Source: Lachnospiraceae bacterium C7 (GTDB lineage Bacteria; Bacillota; Clostridia; Lachnospirales; Lachnospiraceae). Taken from it: a DNA stretch of 64,000 nt. A program made the position numbers and the translations under genes. Below, one piece after another: positions 1 through 7,198 of the stretch. Below the pieces are notes generated by a model. That model was given only the letters and a program-made list of their open reading frames with translations, had not been told where the DNA came from and did not search any database. Every line of letters starts with the position of its first letter. Within the stretch, counting starts at the first letter, position 1. Location: NCBI GenBank assembly GCA_900113385.1, contig FOPE01000013.1, forward strand, positions 1-64,000, written 5' to 3'.

Positions 1-235
1 CATGCTCTTTTAATTGATGATATAAGGAATATCCAAGACATCCTGCTTCATATCCACAAACAAATGTAACTTCTCCATCATATCTGGAGCGAACCTGCTC
101 CATGTATTTAAGAACAAGTTTGTAATCTGATGGTATTGTCTGCTTATATTCAACCTTATCTGTTTCGTAACTGTAACAACAAAGTGTGTACTGTTCCTTA
201 TGGACATCCATCCCAACATAAACTATACTATTCAT
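1..235 (-). CDS. IS110-family transposase, N-terminal part (cut by window edge)
   Basis: The reading frame starts at an ATG at 235-233 and stays open for 78 codons to the window edge, so only the N-terminus is present. The start reads MNSIVYVGMDVHKEQYTLCC, the typical opening of the IS110 RuvC-like DEDD recombinase domain, with the first acidic residue in GMDVHK. Later GYEAGCLGYSLYHQL also fits the family. A strong AGGAGG lies just upstream of the ATG (239-246 on the complement). IS110 enzymes catalyse seeksite-specific transposition directed by an element-encoded bridge RNA. The inverted-repeat-rich leader at 236-335 is the likely non-coding end of the element. Family assignment is firm; the subgroup (IS110 or IS1111) cannot be settled from this fragment. 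Confidence 0.85.
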   Translation of the reverse strand, partial: MNSIVYVGMDVHKEQYTLCCYSYETDKVEYKQTIPSDYKLVLKYMEQVRSRYDGEVTFVCGYEAGCLGYSLYHQLKEH

Positions 236-237
236 AT

Positions 238-335
238 GTGACCTCCTATTGTATGCGGTAATCCCTGTTACCTGATATTGTTTTTTCAATTAATATCTTA
301 CAGGTAAATCCACGAATCTACAATTGTGAGGTCAC
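238..335 (-). other. Noncoding end of the IS110 element with nested inverted repeats
   Basis: An 8-bp perfect inverted repeat (GTGACCTC at 238-245, GAGGTCAC at 328-335) encloses a second stem, TTACCTGATATT at 268-279 against AATAT at 292-296 plus CAGGTAA at 301-307. Such structure in the short noncoding end of an IS110 element is where a bridge RNA or terminal recognition structure is expected. The outer arm at 328-335 sits about where the interrupted neighbouring gene ends, so it probably marks the element boundary. The role is inferred. Confidence 0.45.
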
Positions 336-336
336 T

Positions 337-792
337 TCATATTGTCTCTGCAACAGATTGTGCAAAAATTGAAATCTTTGTCACATCATTAGCAGAAAAA
401 GCATACCATCTCATTTCATTAGTTTGAGTCAATTCCCCTTGAACAATATTTCCATTTTCAACCACATAGGCATAATTAGGATTTGTATTTTCTGGTGTTT
501 CTGTTGTAGCGAGTGTTCGATAACCACCAATCACTAGTTTCCTACCAGAATATGTTCTGTTATTACCATTAATTGAAAAATCAGCAATGTTATTACTATC
601 CTCATGTATTTCTGGATATATATCGCCTATTGTTAGATTTTCAACCTTATCATTACTACTTTGTATTATCACATCAGACATTGTTTTAGAATCAGCATTT
701 TGCGCATTCACATATGTTGGTTCTCCTAGTGCATAGACACCAAGAGAAATAATTGAAATAATACCTGCACATTTTTTAATAAAATTCCTCAT
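337..792 (-). pseudogene. Secreted protein, 3' end lost at the IS110 junction
   Basis: The chosen start is the ATG at 792 because GGAGG lies directly before it; an ATG 12 bases upstream overlaps that Shine-Dalgarno. The protein begins MRNFIKKCAGIISIISLG, a basic N-region and hydrophobic core of a signal peptide, with a likely cleavage around VNAQ. The rest is acidic and Asn-rich. The last visible segment (RWYAFSANDVTKISIFAQSV) resembles the start of a pre-peptidase C-terminal (PPC) beta-sandwich domain, which normally runs about 60 residues more. The frame instead stops at 337, within a few bases of the IS110 end, so the gene looks truncated by the insertion. Its function is unknown; exported, possibly surface-bound. 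Confidence 0.6.
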
Positions 793-1018
793 ATAAACCT
801 CCATAAAAATATTCTCTAGTTAACAGTTCTTATTACCTTTTTGTGTCAATCACCTACATAGATAATTCATTCATAGCCATGGGCAAAACTCCACACATAC
901 TGTGTTTACGCTGGTTTGCGAGGCATAGCAACCCTCTTAATTACTATTAAATTTATAGTAACAATCAGTTCCATATGGTATAATTGAATTATCACAAACA
1001 AACTACCGAAAGGAGCTG

Positions 1019-1634
1019 ATTGTTATCTATCGTCAAGAAATTTTACAGGACAACCGCCTGTTTACCTCTCAGCCTGTAGCTAAGTTTTATGATTCCCTTT
1101 TTCTAAACCTTGTTCTAAACCTTGTTCGCTCTTTCATTCCTGAGTATCCAAAAACTGGTAGAACGGGAGTTTTCTAATCATTCCATGATTTCCGCTCTTA
1201 TTGTCATGAAATGCGAATAGATTTCTGAGCTTGTTGACTATTTAAATAATAATCTCATCATTGCTCACTATTGTGGATTTGATATTACCTGTCCATTGCC
1301 TTCTTATTGGACTTTTGATCGTTTCCCTAGTAGGTTTTCTCATGAAGTTCTTACGAATATCATGCAGTCTCAGGTGTTGGCTCTCGCTGATAAAGGACTT
1401 ATTGATACCTCCTTCATCGGTTTAGATCCCCCCGATTGCTACCAATACTTCCCAAAACAATCCGAAATCCTTTTTAAACAATAAATTTAACCCTTCTACC
1501 CAGCCAAAAGCTGATAAGGACCGTAAACTTGGTGTTCATACCGCTTCCAATCAAGCCAATGAAAAGAAGTTTGAATTTTACTTGGGTTACAAGAATCATG
1601 TTTTGGTAGACTGCATTTCCTGTTATTATATTTA
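1019..1634 (+). pseudogene. Decayed IS1182-like DDE transposase
   Basis: Several frames each carry part of one transposase: IYRQEILQDNRLFTSQPVAK from about 1025, a central piece at 1296-1484 (PSYWTFDRFPSRFSHEVLTN), and from about 1500 a segment with PKADKDRKLGVHTASNQANE followed by YLGYKNHVLVDCIS. That last piece is the DDE-domain signature of IS1182-type transposases. Frameshifts and stops separate the pieces, a 12-bp in-frame duplication (TTCTAAACCTTG) lies near 1100-1125, and the similarity stops abruptly after DCIS near 1620, where the mobilizable element may begin. A 7-bp inverted repeat (TTACTAT/ATAGTAA) near 941-962 could be an element end. Confidence 0.65.
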
Positions 1635-1734
1635 AATATCGGCATATACTATCAAAAACTTAACCCGTACCAAACAACACAGCGCAATATGGTACGATAT
1701 AAAACACTGTGTTGCTGGCGGTCTTATAAATTAA

Positions 1735-3258
1735 TTATCGAGCCCTTCCATTCATTGGTGGATTGTAGATATATCCCCGTTCTTCCTGCCTTTTCTTGAC
1801 CTCGGCTTGTTTCTCTGTCAACTTTCTATGGAGTGAGTTTTCTCCATACTGTGATTCCCATTTCTTTACTTCTTCCTTGTAATCGTAGTAATCAGACGAA
1901 GCATTATTGTATAATCGGTAAAACTCATCCACTGTTTTATAACCATATTCCTGCACGATTTTTTTTAGTCGGGATTTCATATTGTCAACCTTTTCTGTGA
2001 GGTTATCATATTCCTCTTGCAACTTTTTCCTTTTACCTGCCTTGAAGATACCAGTACATTTTGCTAATTCCATATAGACATCATTTCGATCTGATTCTAC
2101 CTTGAATATTGCTTGATTTTGTTTTTTAAGCCTGTCATTAGCTTCCAACATCTGATTCCATTTTAGAAGTGATGCAGGAGCTTTCGGTCTAGGGGGAATA
2201 GCAGGCTTTTCTTCTTTTGGCTCTGCAACCCTTTTTGGTACAAATGTTTCTTTCTTAACAGGCTGTTCCTGTATATGGTCAGAAAATACCACAACATCCT
2301 TTTTCTCTTTTCGTAGTTCCAGTTTCAAAATAAACTCCCGAATCAGCTTCTCCAAAAATTCCACAGCATTGAATAATATCATAAACAAAAAAGTTCTATC
2401 GTGACCTCTTTCCTTGATGGATTGCTGTACCTTATCTACAACCTGTTCTTTTTTAACTGTTATGATTTCTTCTCTCGTAATACCAGTAACAAGAGCCTGA
2501 TCCACAGTTTTATTCCAAGCCTTTACCATGTCATTGGAATTTTTGATTGCCTGTTCTTTTGGATTGTTCTTCCCGATTTTTTTAGTGGCAAGGTAAACAT
2601 CCCCACGCTTGAATACAGCCAGTTTTTCTTTCTCGTCTTTTACAAGTCCATTCATCAGATCGGTGTAATATTCCTTAACCTCATCTAAAAAATTTTCCTG
2701 TTTGAAGCGTTTATCCTTAATGGTAAATATCTGTCTTTCATAGACTTCGCCTTTCTTGATGACCTTACACCTTTTGCGGATATGTCCATTCTCGTCTAGG
2801 ATTTCTTTCTTGGTACGGACATGATTCCCTTTTTCATCATAAAACATATTTCTGGTGGCAATCTTTTCTATCGGCTCATCAAGATAATTTCGTTCTGCAA
2901 AGATAAGATGGATATGATAATTCGTCTTTCTCTTGTTGTGGTGGAGTGCTGCAATACAGTCAACACCATACCGATTTTTGAATTTATCCGTCATATACTT
3001 TAGCAGTCCATCGGGCGAATAATCTACAAAGGATTCTGGCAAAGCAATAATTATTTCTCTTGCTTCGATACATTTCCCCTCAGTACCGCTTTTCTTAAAT
3101 TCTGCCTGATTGCACTTGGCAAGTTCCGTCCAAAATTTTCGGTCTGTGGTTTCATATACCGCATAGAGATTTTCCTGTTTCTTGTTACTGGAGATATAAT
3201 AGATTCTTCCACGAACATTATGGAGCTTTGACATCTGCACAAATGAATTTCTTGGCAT
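1735..3258 (-). CDS. MobA/MobL-family relaxase
   Basis: This 507-residue protein would nick the transfer origin of the surrounding mobilizable element and stay bound to the 5' end of the transferred strand. Residues 1-130 form the relaxase fold; the metal-binding histidines show as HH at 106-107 and HIH at 115-117 in the order HHNKRKTNYHIHLIF, matching the MobA/MobL three-histidine motif. The middle is basic and the C-terminal half (about 330-507) is charged and coiled-coil-like with a proline-rich linker near 345-360. The start ATG has an upstream AGGAG. The gene points away from the oriT-like hairpin at 3401-3457, the usual layout. No conjugation (type IV secretion) genes are visible, so transfer would depend on a helper element. 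Confidence 0.88.
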   Translation of the reverse strand: MPRNSFVQMSKLHNVRGRIYYISSNKKQENLYAVYETTDRKFWTELAKCNQAEFKKSGTEGKCIEAREIIIALPESFVDYSPDGLLKYMTDKFKNRYGVDCIAALHHNKRKTNYHIHLIFAERNYLDEPIEKIATRNMFYDEKGNHVRTKKEILDENGHIRKRCKVIKKGEVYERQIFTIKDKRFKQENFLDEVKEYYTDLMNGLVKDEKEKLAVFKRGDVYLATKKIGKNNPKEQAIKNSNDMVKAWNKTVDQALVTGITREEIITVKKEQVVDKVQQSIKERGHDRTFLFMILFNAVEFLEKLIREFILKLELRKEKKDVVVFSDHIQEQPVKKETFVPKRVAEPKEEKPAIPPRPKAPASLLKWNQMLEANDRLKKQNQAIFKVESDRNDVYMELAKCTGIFKAGKRKKLQEEYDNLTEKVDNMKSRLKKIVQEYGYKTVDEFYRLYNNASSDYYDYKEEVKKWESQYGENSLHRKLTEKQAEVKKRQEERGYIYNPPMNGRAR

Positions 3259-3400
3259 AGTGTATCTCCTTTCCCAGATTCATTTCTTGGAAAAGAGGAC
3301 AGATAAGATAGATGAGATGTGAGTAGTAAACTTTCCCTGTGAGCGAGTGCATAGGCACTCATCTTGCGAACACATCCGCCTGTCGGCGGCTAAGCCTCGC

Positions 3401-3457
3401 AGAGCGAAATACACAGAGTACAAAACGAAGTTTTGTGCGATGGGTGTATTTCGCTCT
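3401..3457. other. Candidate origin of transfer (oriT) hairpins
   Basis: A 14-bp perfect inverted repeat (AGAGCGAAATACAC at 3401-3414 and its complement at 3444-3457) encloses a smaller 7-bp hairpin (ACAAAAC at 3420-3426, GTTTTGT at 3430-3436). It lies 140 bp upstream of the relaxase start. Nested hairpins beside a nic site upstream of the relaxase are typical of mobilizable elements. The nic site cannot be placed from sequence alone. Confidence 0.55.
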
Positions 3458-3612
3458 CAAACGCCGAGGGCTTGTCTATGAAGTCCACTTTTAGCTGTAA
3501 CTGTTCCCTCAGCACCTAATTTTGTGCCTTAAATGGCACACTTTTTATGTGCCGTATCCGGCACTCCCTTTTTTGATGGGAATGATAGAAGAACTGTTAT
3601 GAAAATCAGCGA

Positions 3613-3752
3613 AACAATAGCAGTTTTTATGAAAACAATAGCACATTTACTATTGTTGATTTTTGACCATTTTTGAAACAATAGCACTTATGCTATTAAA
3701 ATCGGCAAAACAATAGCACGATTCGTTAGCATTTTCACCCTGACAATAGCAC
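3613..3752 (+). repeat. Five ACAATAGCA direct repeats (iteron-like)
   Basis: ACAATAGCA(C/G) occurs beginning at 3614, 3635, 3678, 3710 and 3743. The start-to-start distances are 21, 43, 32 and 33 bp, close to 2, 4, 3 and 3 helical turns. Several copies also carry an inverted partner, for example AACAATAG (3634-3641) with CTATTGTT (3650-3657), and AATAGCA with TGCTATT around 3681-3698. No ORF is visible across the block. A protein-binding array is the natural reading; what binds is unknown. Confidence 0.7.
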
Positions 3753-3802
3753 TGTGCTACTTTGCTTGCTCTTAAACTGTATCTGGCAAGAAAGTGGTAG
3801 TA

Positions 3803-4014
3803 AAAATTCCTATTAAATTTCTTTTTTAATAGTGTATTACTCTATTACATTTCCTTTTTCATAGTGGATTTTACTATTAACCTGTATCTGCGATTTTTTC
3901 TTTGAGTTCGTCAGTATCAGATGATGTTAATAAAAGAATTTACTATTAAAATCCGTTTTTAATAGTGCATTATTCTATTACATTTTGATTTTAATAGAGC
4001 TTTTTACTATTAAC
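3803..4014. repeat. Pair of ~79-bp direct repeats
   Basis: Positions 3803-3881 align without gaps to 3936-4014 at a constant offset of 133 bp, with roughly three quarters identity. Both contain TTTTTAATAGTG, TCTATTACATTT and TTACTATTAAC. The motif AATAG recurs in the preceding iteron-like array, so the families may share an ancestor. No coding potential is seen. Confidence 0.7.
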
Positions 4015-4020
4015 TCACAG

Positions 4021-4164
4021 CACCTTTTGTAAGTTGGGTGGACTTGTCCTACCACTTGGGTGGATGATTGCACCTATCTTATTTTCTGAAGTGTGTGGAC
4101 ATTTCATAACACCTTTTGCATCTTGGGTGGACTTGTCCTACCATCTGGGTGGACGATTGCACCC
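4021..4164. repeat. Pair of ~55-bp direct repeats with GGTGGAC dyads
   Basis: Positions 4021-4075 repeat at 4110-4164 (offset 89 bp) with few mismatches. Each copy holds TTGGGTGGACTTGTCCTACC, an imperfect dyad of GGTGGAC and GTCCTACC, followed by TGGGTGGA and GATTGCACC. The remainder of 3458-4303 shows no gene. This completes three consecutive repeat families between relaxase and excisionase. Confidence 0.7.
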
Positions 4165-4303
4165 ATTCACATTCATCTTGTCCTCATTTTCCAAAAGTTC
4201 TGGTTGTATCTGAGGACTTGCCCGTGATATAATCTATTTGCGTGTAGGTATATCATGGCTTTAAGTCAGATACATACCAGAGGGATGGTCTTAGGACTGT
4301 CCC

Positions 4304-4537
4304 TTATTCATTTTTCAAGTTTCCCTTGACCGCTTTTACTGCGTGTCTGTCTCGTAAATCTTTCCCCTCATTGAGAATCAGAAACTCGTCTAATCGTTCC
4401 CTGCGGATTAAGATTTTTCTTCCAACTCTAAGAATTGGCAGCTTTTCCCATTCCACAAGATTTCTAAGAGTGTTTCTTCCGATACCCGTGTAGTCGGCAG
4501 CTTCTTCAATGGAGAGAGCAAACTTTAATTCTGTCAT
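4304..4537 (-). CDS. Excisionase / MerR-like helix-turn-helix protein (Xis)
   Basis: The start is placed at the ATG at 4537, preceded by GGGGTGAT; an upstream in-frame ATG at 4579 lacks a site. The 77-residue product opens MTELKFALSIEEAADYTGIG, then RNTLRNLVEWEKLPILRVGR and KILIRRERLDEFL, the winged-helix layout of Tn916-type excisionases. Such proteins bend DNA at the element ends and direct the integrase towards excision. It is divergent from the repressor gene and transcribed from a near-perfect promoter in the shared region. Size and context fit the family well. Confidence 0.8.
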   Translation of the reverse strand: MTELKFALSIEEAADYTGIGRNTLRNLVEWEKLPILRVGRKILIRRERLDEFLILNEGKDLRDRHAVKAVKGNLKNE

Positions 4538-4598
4538 TATATCACCCCATTCCTGCGTAGGATTACAAGTCCTGTGCATTTTATTTCCTTTTCAAAAC

Positions 4599-4722
4599 TT
4601 GCGTTACGCAATTTCTTTGTACGGTAACTATACTGCATTTATTTAGTCTTGTCAAGCGTTGCGATATTTTGATAATTATTATTGAATTGCGTATTGCAAT
4701 ATATCGTGTTATGTGGTATAGT
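4599..4722. promoter_or_regulatory. Divergent promoters and operator dyads between xis and the repressor
   Basis: Rightward: TTGCAA at 4694-4699, 17-bp spacer, TATAGT at 4717-4722. Leftward: TTGACA (complement of 4650-4655), 17-bp spacer, TATAGT (complement of 4627-4632). Dyad operators TTGCGTTACGCAA (4599-4611) and TTGCGTATTGCAA (4687-4699) share TTGCG half sites, and a lone half site lies at 4659-4663. One operator covers the rightward -35 and a half site abuts the leftward -35, so the repressor probably controls both genes. Confidence 0.7.
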
Positions 4723-4753
4723 AATGACATACCGAAAAAGGAGGTTCGCAAGT

Positions 4754-5377
4754 ATGCTAAAAGATAAAGAATTGCGAAAGATAATCGGTAGCAGAGCAAA
4801 GAGCCGCAGACAGGAGTTAGGATTGAACCAACCTTATGTCGCTGAAAAGATGGGCGTGACAGCCTCAACCATTCAGAGATATGAAGCAGGAACGATTGAT
4901 AACACCAAGAAGATGACCTTAGAAGGTCTGGCAGATGCACTTCATGTATCTGTGGAATGGCTGAAAGGTGAGACAGACGAATACGAAACAGACATTACGG
5001 ATAAAAGAGAATTACAGATTCGTGATGTGATGACTTCCATTCTGAATAAGCTCCCTTACGATATGGAACAGTCCGAAAGTGACTTTTCCAAAGACCTGCT
5101 ACTACTGATGTTACAGGAATACGATCTGTTCGTGGATTCATTCCAGTTCGCTTGTAAGAATTTCAAAGGAAATGCAGATAACAAGGCACTCGCCCAGACA
5201 ATGGGGTTTGAATCCAATAAGGAATACAATGAGATTATGTTCCTTAGAGAAATCACCCACACCGTCAACGCATTTAACGATATGGGCGATATTGTAAGAC
5301 TGTACTCCAAAAATCCTGAGACAGCGAAAAATCGACTAGCCAATCTTTTATCAGAAAAAGATCCCGATTCGGTATAG
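4754..5377 (+). CDS. XRE-family repressor of the mobile element
   Basis: The start at 4754 has AAGGAGG at the proper distance; the longer open frame begins inside the promoter. The 207-residue product has an N-terminal helix-turn-helix (about residues 8-65, with AEKMGVTASTIQRYEAG as the recognition region) and a helical C-terminal domain of about 130 residues that probably dimerises. No LexA-type peptidase motif is evident, so release from repression is not obviously by RecA-driven self-cleavage. It sits between operator dyads and the integrase, and most likely keeps excisionase off. It may regulate itself through the operator that overlaps its -35. Confidence 0.8.
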   Translation: MLKDKELRKIIGSRAKSRRQELGLNQPYVAEKMGVTASTIQRYEAGTIDNTKKMTLEGLADALHVSVEWLKGETDEYETDITDKRELQIRDVMTSILNKLPYDMEQSESDFSKDLLLLMLQEYDLFVDSFQFACKNFKGNADNKALAQTMGFESNKEYNEIMFLREITHTVNAFNDMGDIVRLYSKNPETAKNRLANLLSEKDPDSV

Positions 5378-5460
5378 TATGGCAGACGGAACCATGATAT
5401 ACTTACACGCAAGAAGCATTTCATCAGTTCTGATTGCCGACAACGAAAGGAGTCACAATT

Positions 5461-6753
5461 ATGGCAAAAGGATCTGTAAGAAAGAAAGGCAAGAAATGGT
5501 ACTATCGCTTCTATGTAGAGGACGCAAGCGGTAACTTAGTACAAAAGGAATACGCTGGCACAGAAAGTAAAGCTGAGACAGAAAAGATGCTCAGACAGGC
5601 TATGGAGGATTACGATTCCAAGCGATTTGTTGCAAAGTCTGAAAATGTCACATTAGGCGAATTGCTTGATATGTGGGCTGAGGAAGAATTAAAGACTGGA
5701 ACGCTTAGTAATGGTACAGTTGAGAATTATTTGCAGGCTCTTGGTAGAATCAAGCAGCATCCAATCAGCAAGAGAAAGCTAAAGACTGTAACCGCTGAAC
5801 ACTTACAGGCATTTTTTGATCTTCTGGTATTCGGTGGCAAGGTTGAAGATTTTGAATCAAAGGGATATACAAAAGATTATGTCCACTCTTTCTCGGCAGT
5901 ATTGCAACAGTCATTCCGCTTTGCAGTATTTCCAAAGCAGCTTATTACTTTCAATCCAATGCAGTATATTGTTCTAAAGAAAAAGACGGATGATGTAAAC
6001 TTATTCGCTGATGAAGACGAAGAACCCCTTGACACTACTCCAATCACTTATGAACAGTATTTACAGCTTATGGAGTATCTGGAAAAGAAAAACAAGCCAG
6101 CTATCCTACCGATTCAGATCGCGTATTTTACAGGTTTACGACTTGGCGAAGTATGTGGACTGACATGGCAGGACATTAACCTTGAGGAACAGTATCTAAC
6201 TGTAAGACGAAGTATCCGCTACAATGGAGCAAGGCACAAAACAGAGATTGGACCGACAAAGAGAAAGAAAGTCCGCATCGTGGATTTTGGTGATACTCTA
6301 ACTGAAATCCTGCGAAAAGCCAAAAAGGAGCAGCGCAAGCAACCCTTAAAGTACGGAGAACTCTATCAGAGAAATTATTACAAAGAGGTCAAAGAGAAAA
6401 ACAGAGTGCATTATGAATTGTATCACTTAGATGGTACAGCAGACATTCCTCTGGACTATCAGGAAATCAACCTTGTATGTATCAGACCTGACGGAGCTTA
6501 TGAATCTCCCAATACTATTGGACTGGTTTGTAGAGCTGTCAAAGCAAAGCTCCCTGGATTTGAAAATTTTCACTTTCACGCTTTAAGACACACCTACACA
6601 ACCAATCTGCTCTCTAATGGAGCACAGCCAAAGGATGTGCAGGAATTACTCGGTCACTCAGATGTGAGAACTACCATGAATGTCTACGCACACGCTACCA
6701 GAGAAGCTAAGAGGGCATCTGCAAAACTCTTAGACAAGGTAGTCGGACAATAA
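5461..6753 (+). CDS. int: Tyrosine integrase (Tn916/phage type)
   Basis: The start at 5461 follows GAAAGGAG; the product is 430 residues. An N-terminal arm-binding domain (KGSVRKKGKKWYYRFYVED) is followed by a SAM-like core-binding domain (about 60-170) and the catalytic domain. The catalytic set is visible: R227 (FTGLRLGE), H373 and R376 (HALRH), H399 (LLGHSD) and nucleophile Y409 (NVYAHA). It would integrate and excise the mobilizable element through strand exchange via a 3'-phosphotyrosine link. It lies last in the element and is transcribed in the same direction as the repressor. The family is certain; the att core was not found. Confidence 0.93.
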   Translation: MAKGSVRKKGKKWYYRFYVEDASGNLVQKEYAGTESKAETEKMLRQAMEDYDSKRFVAKSENVTLGELLDMWAEEELKTGTLSNGTVENYLQALGRIKQHPISKRKLKTVTAEHLQAFFDLLVFGGKVEDFESKGYTKDYVHSFSAVLQQSFRFAVFPKQLITFNPMQYIVLKKKTDDVNLFADEDEEPLDTTPITYEQYLQLMEYLEKKNKPAILPIQIAYFTGLRLGEVCGLTWQDINLEEQYLTVRRSIRYNGARHKTEIGPTKRKKVRIVDFGDTLTEILRKAKKEQRKQPLKYGELYQRNYYKEVKEKNRVHYELYHLDGTADIPLDYQEINLVCIRPDGAYESPNTIGLVCRAVKAKLPGFENFHFHALRHTYTTNLLSNGAQPKDVQELLGHSDVRTTMNVYAHATREAKRASAKLLDKVVGQ

Positions 6754-7065
6754 TGAAAACAACAAAATTATAATCAAGTCGAGCTCCTGCGAGACTTGGT
6801 GCGAAATGCAGGTCAGCGTTAGCTGACATATTCCAAACAGCATTTCTGCACATCCTTGCGGAGCATTTATTATCTCGATAGAGATAATAACTTTCCCTTG
6901 TAGATACCTCATAAGGGCAAAAACAAGGGAAAAGGATACATAAAGGAAGGTCTGACATACCGCCAGACCGCATAAATCAAGGAAAGTTAGAATTACTTAT
7001 AGACAACTTTGAATTTAGTGGTAAGAATTATTAGTAATTTAATATATTGCACAGGGTTATATACT
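6754..7065. other. Right flank of the mobilizable element, no gene
   Basis: This stretch holds several hairpins: GTCAGC/GCTGAC near 6812-6827, a 10-bp perfect stem TTATTATCTC/GAGATAATAA at 6867-6890, and GGTCTG/CAGACC near 6948-6968. The right attachment site should lie here or just beyond, but no convincing direct repeat with the left flank (1620-1735) could be found by eye. AT content rises after about 7000, marking a change from the element to other accessory DNA. Confidence 0.4.
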
Positions 7066-7149
7066 TTGATTTCAAAAGAAATTAATAAAGATTATAAAAA
7101 GCGAACAATTTTATTATTTGTAGTTATTTTTTTGATAGGACTATTTTAA
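7066..7149 (+). CDS. Possible 27-residue membrane peptide
   Basis: A TTG-started frame encodes a basic N-terminus (ISKEINKDYKKR) followed by a hydrophobic tail (TILLFVVIFLIGLF). It is followed within 5 bases by a strong terminator and then the ribosome site of the next gene. There is no clear Shine-Dalgarno beyond a weak GGG, so it may not be translated. A tail-anchored peptide, a type I toxin-like peptide or the remnant of a larger gene are all possible. Confidence 0.3.
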   Translation: MISKEINKDYKKRTILLFVVIFLIGLF

Positions 7150-7153
7150 TCAA

Positions 7154-7189
7154 TATGTACTGATTGTTTAAATCAGTACATATTTTTTT
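7154..7189 (+). terminator. Terminator/attenuator just before the 7199 gene
   Basis: A 12-bp perfect stem (TATGTACTGATT at 7154-7165 with its complement at 7171-7182) is followed by seven T. The GGAGG of the next gene begins only a few bases later at about 7190. Its position suggests attenuation or a separate short transcript upstream. Confidence 0.75.
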
Positions 7190-7198
7190 GGAGGAAAA

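Noticed and set aside
3051-3362. 103-residue leftward frame overlapping the relaxase start
   Set aside because: It overlaps the relaxase N-terminus in another frame and has no convincing ribosome site, so it is taken as a shadow.
1620-7065. Direct repeats that could be attL/attR of the mobilizable element
   Set aside because: Only short chance matches such as ATATACT were found between the left flank and the region after the integrase; no credible att core can be named.
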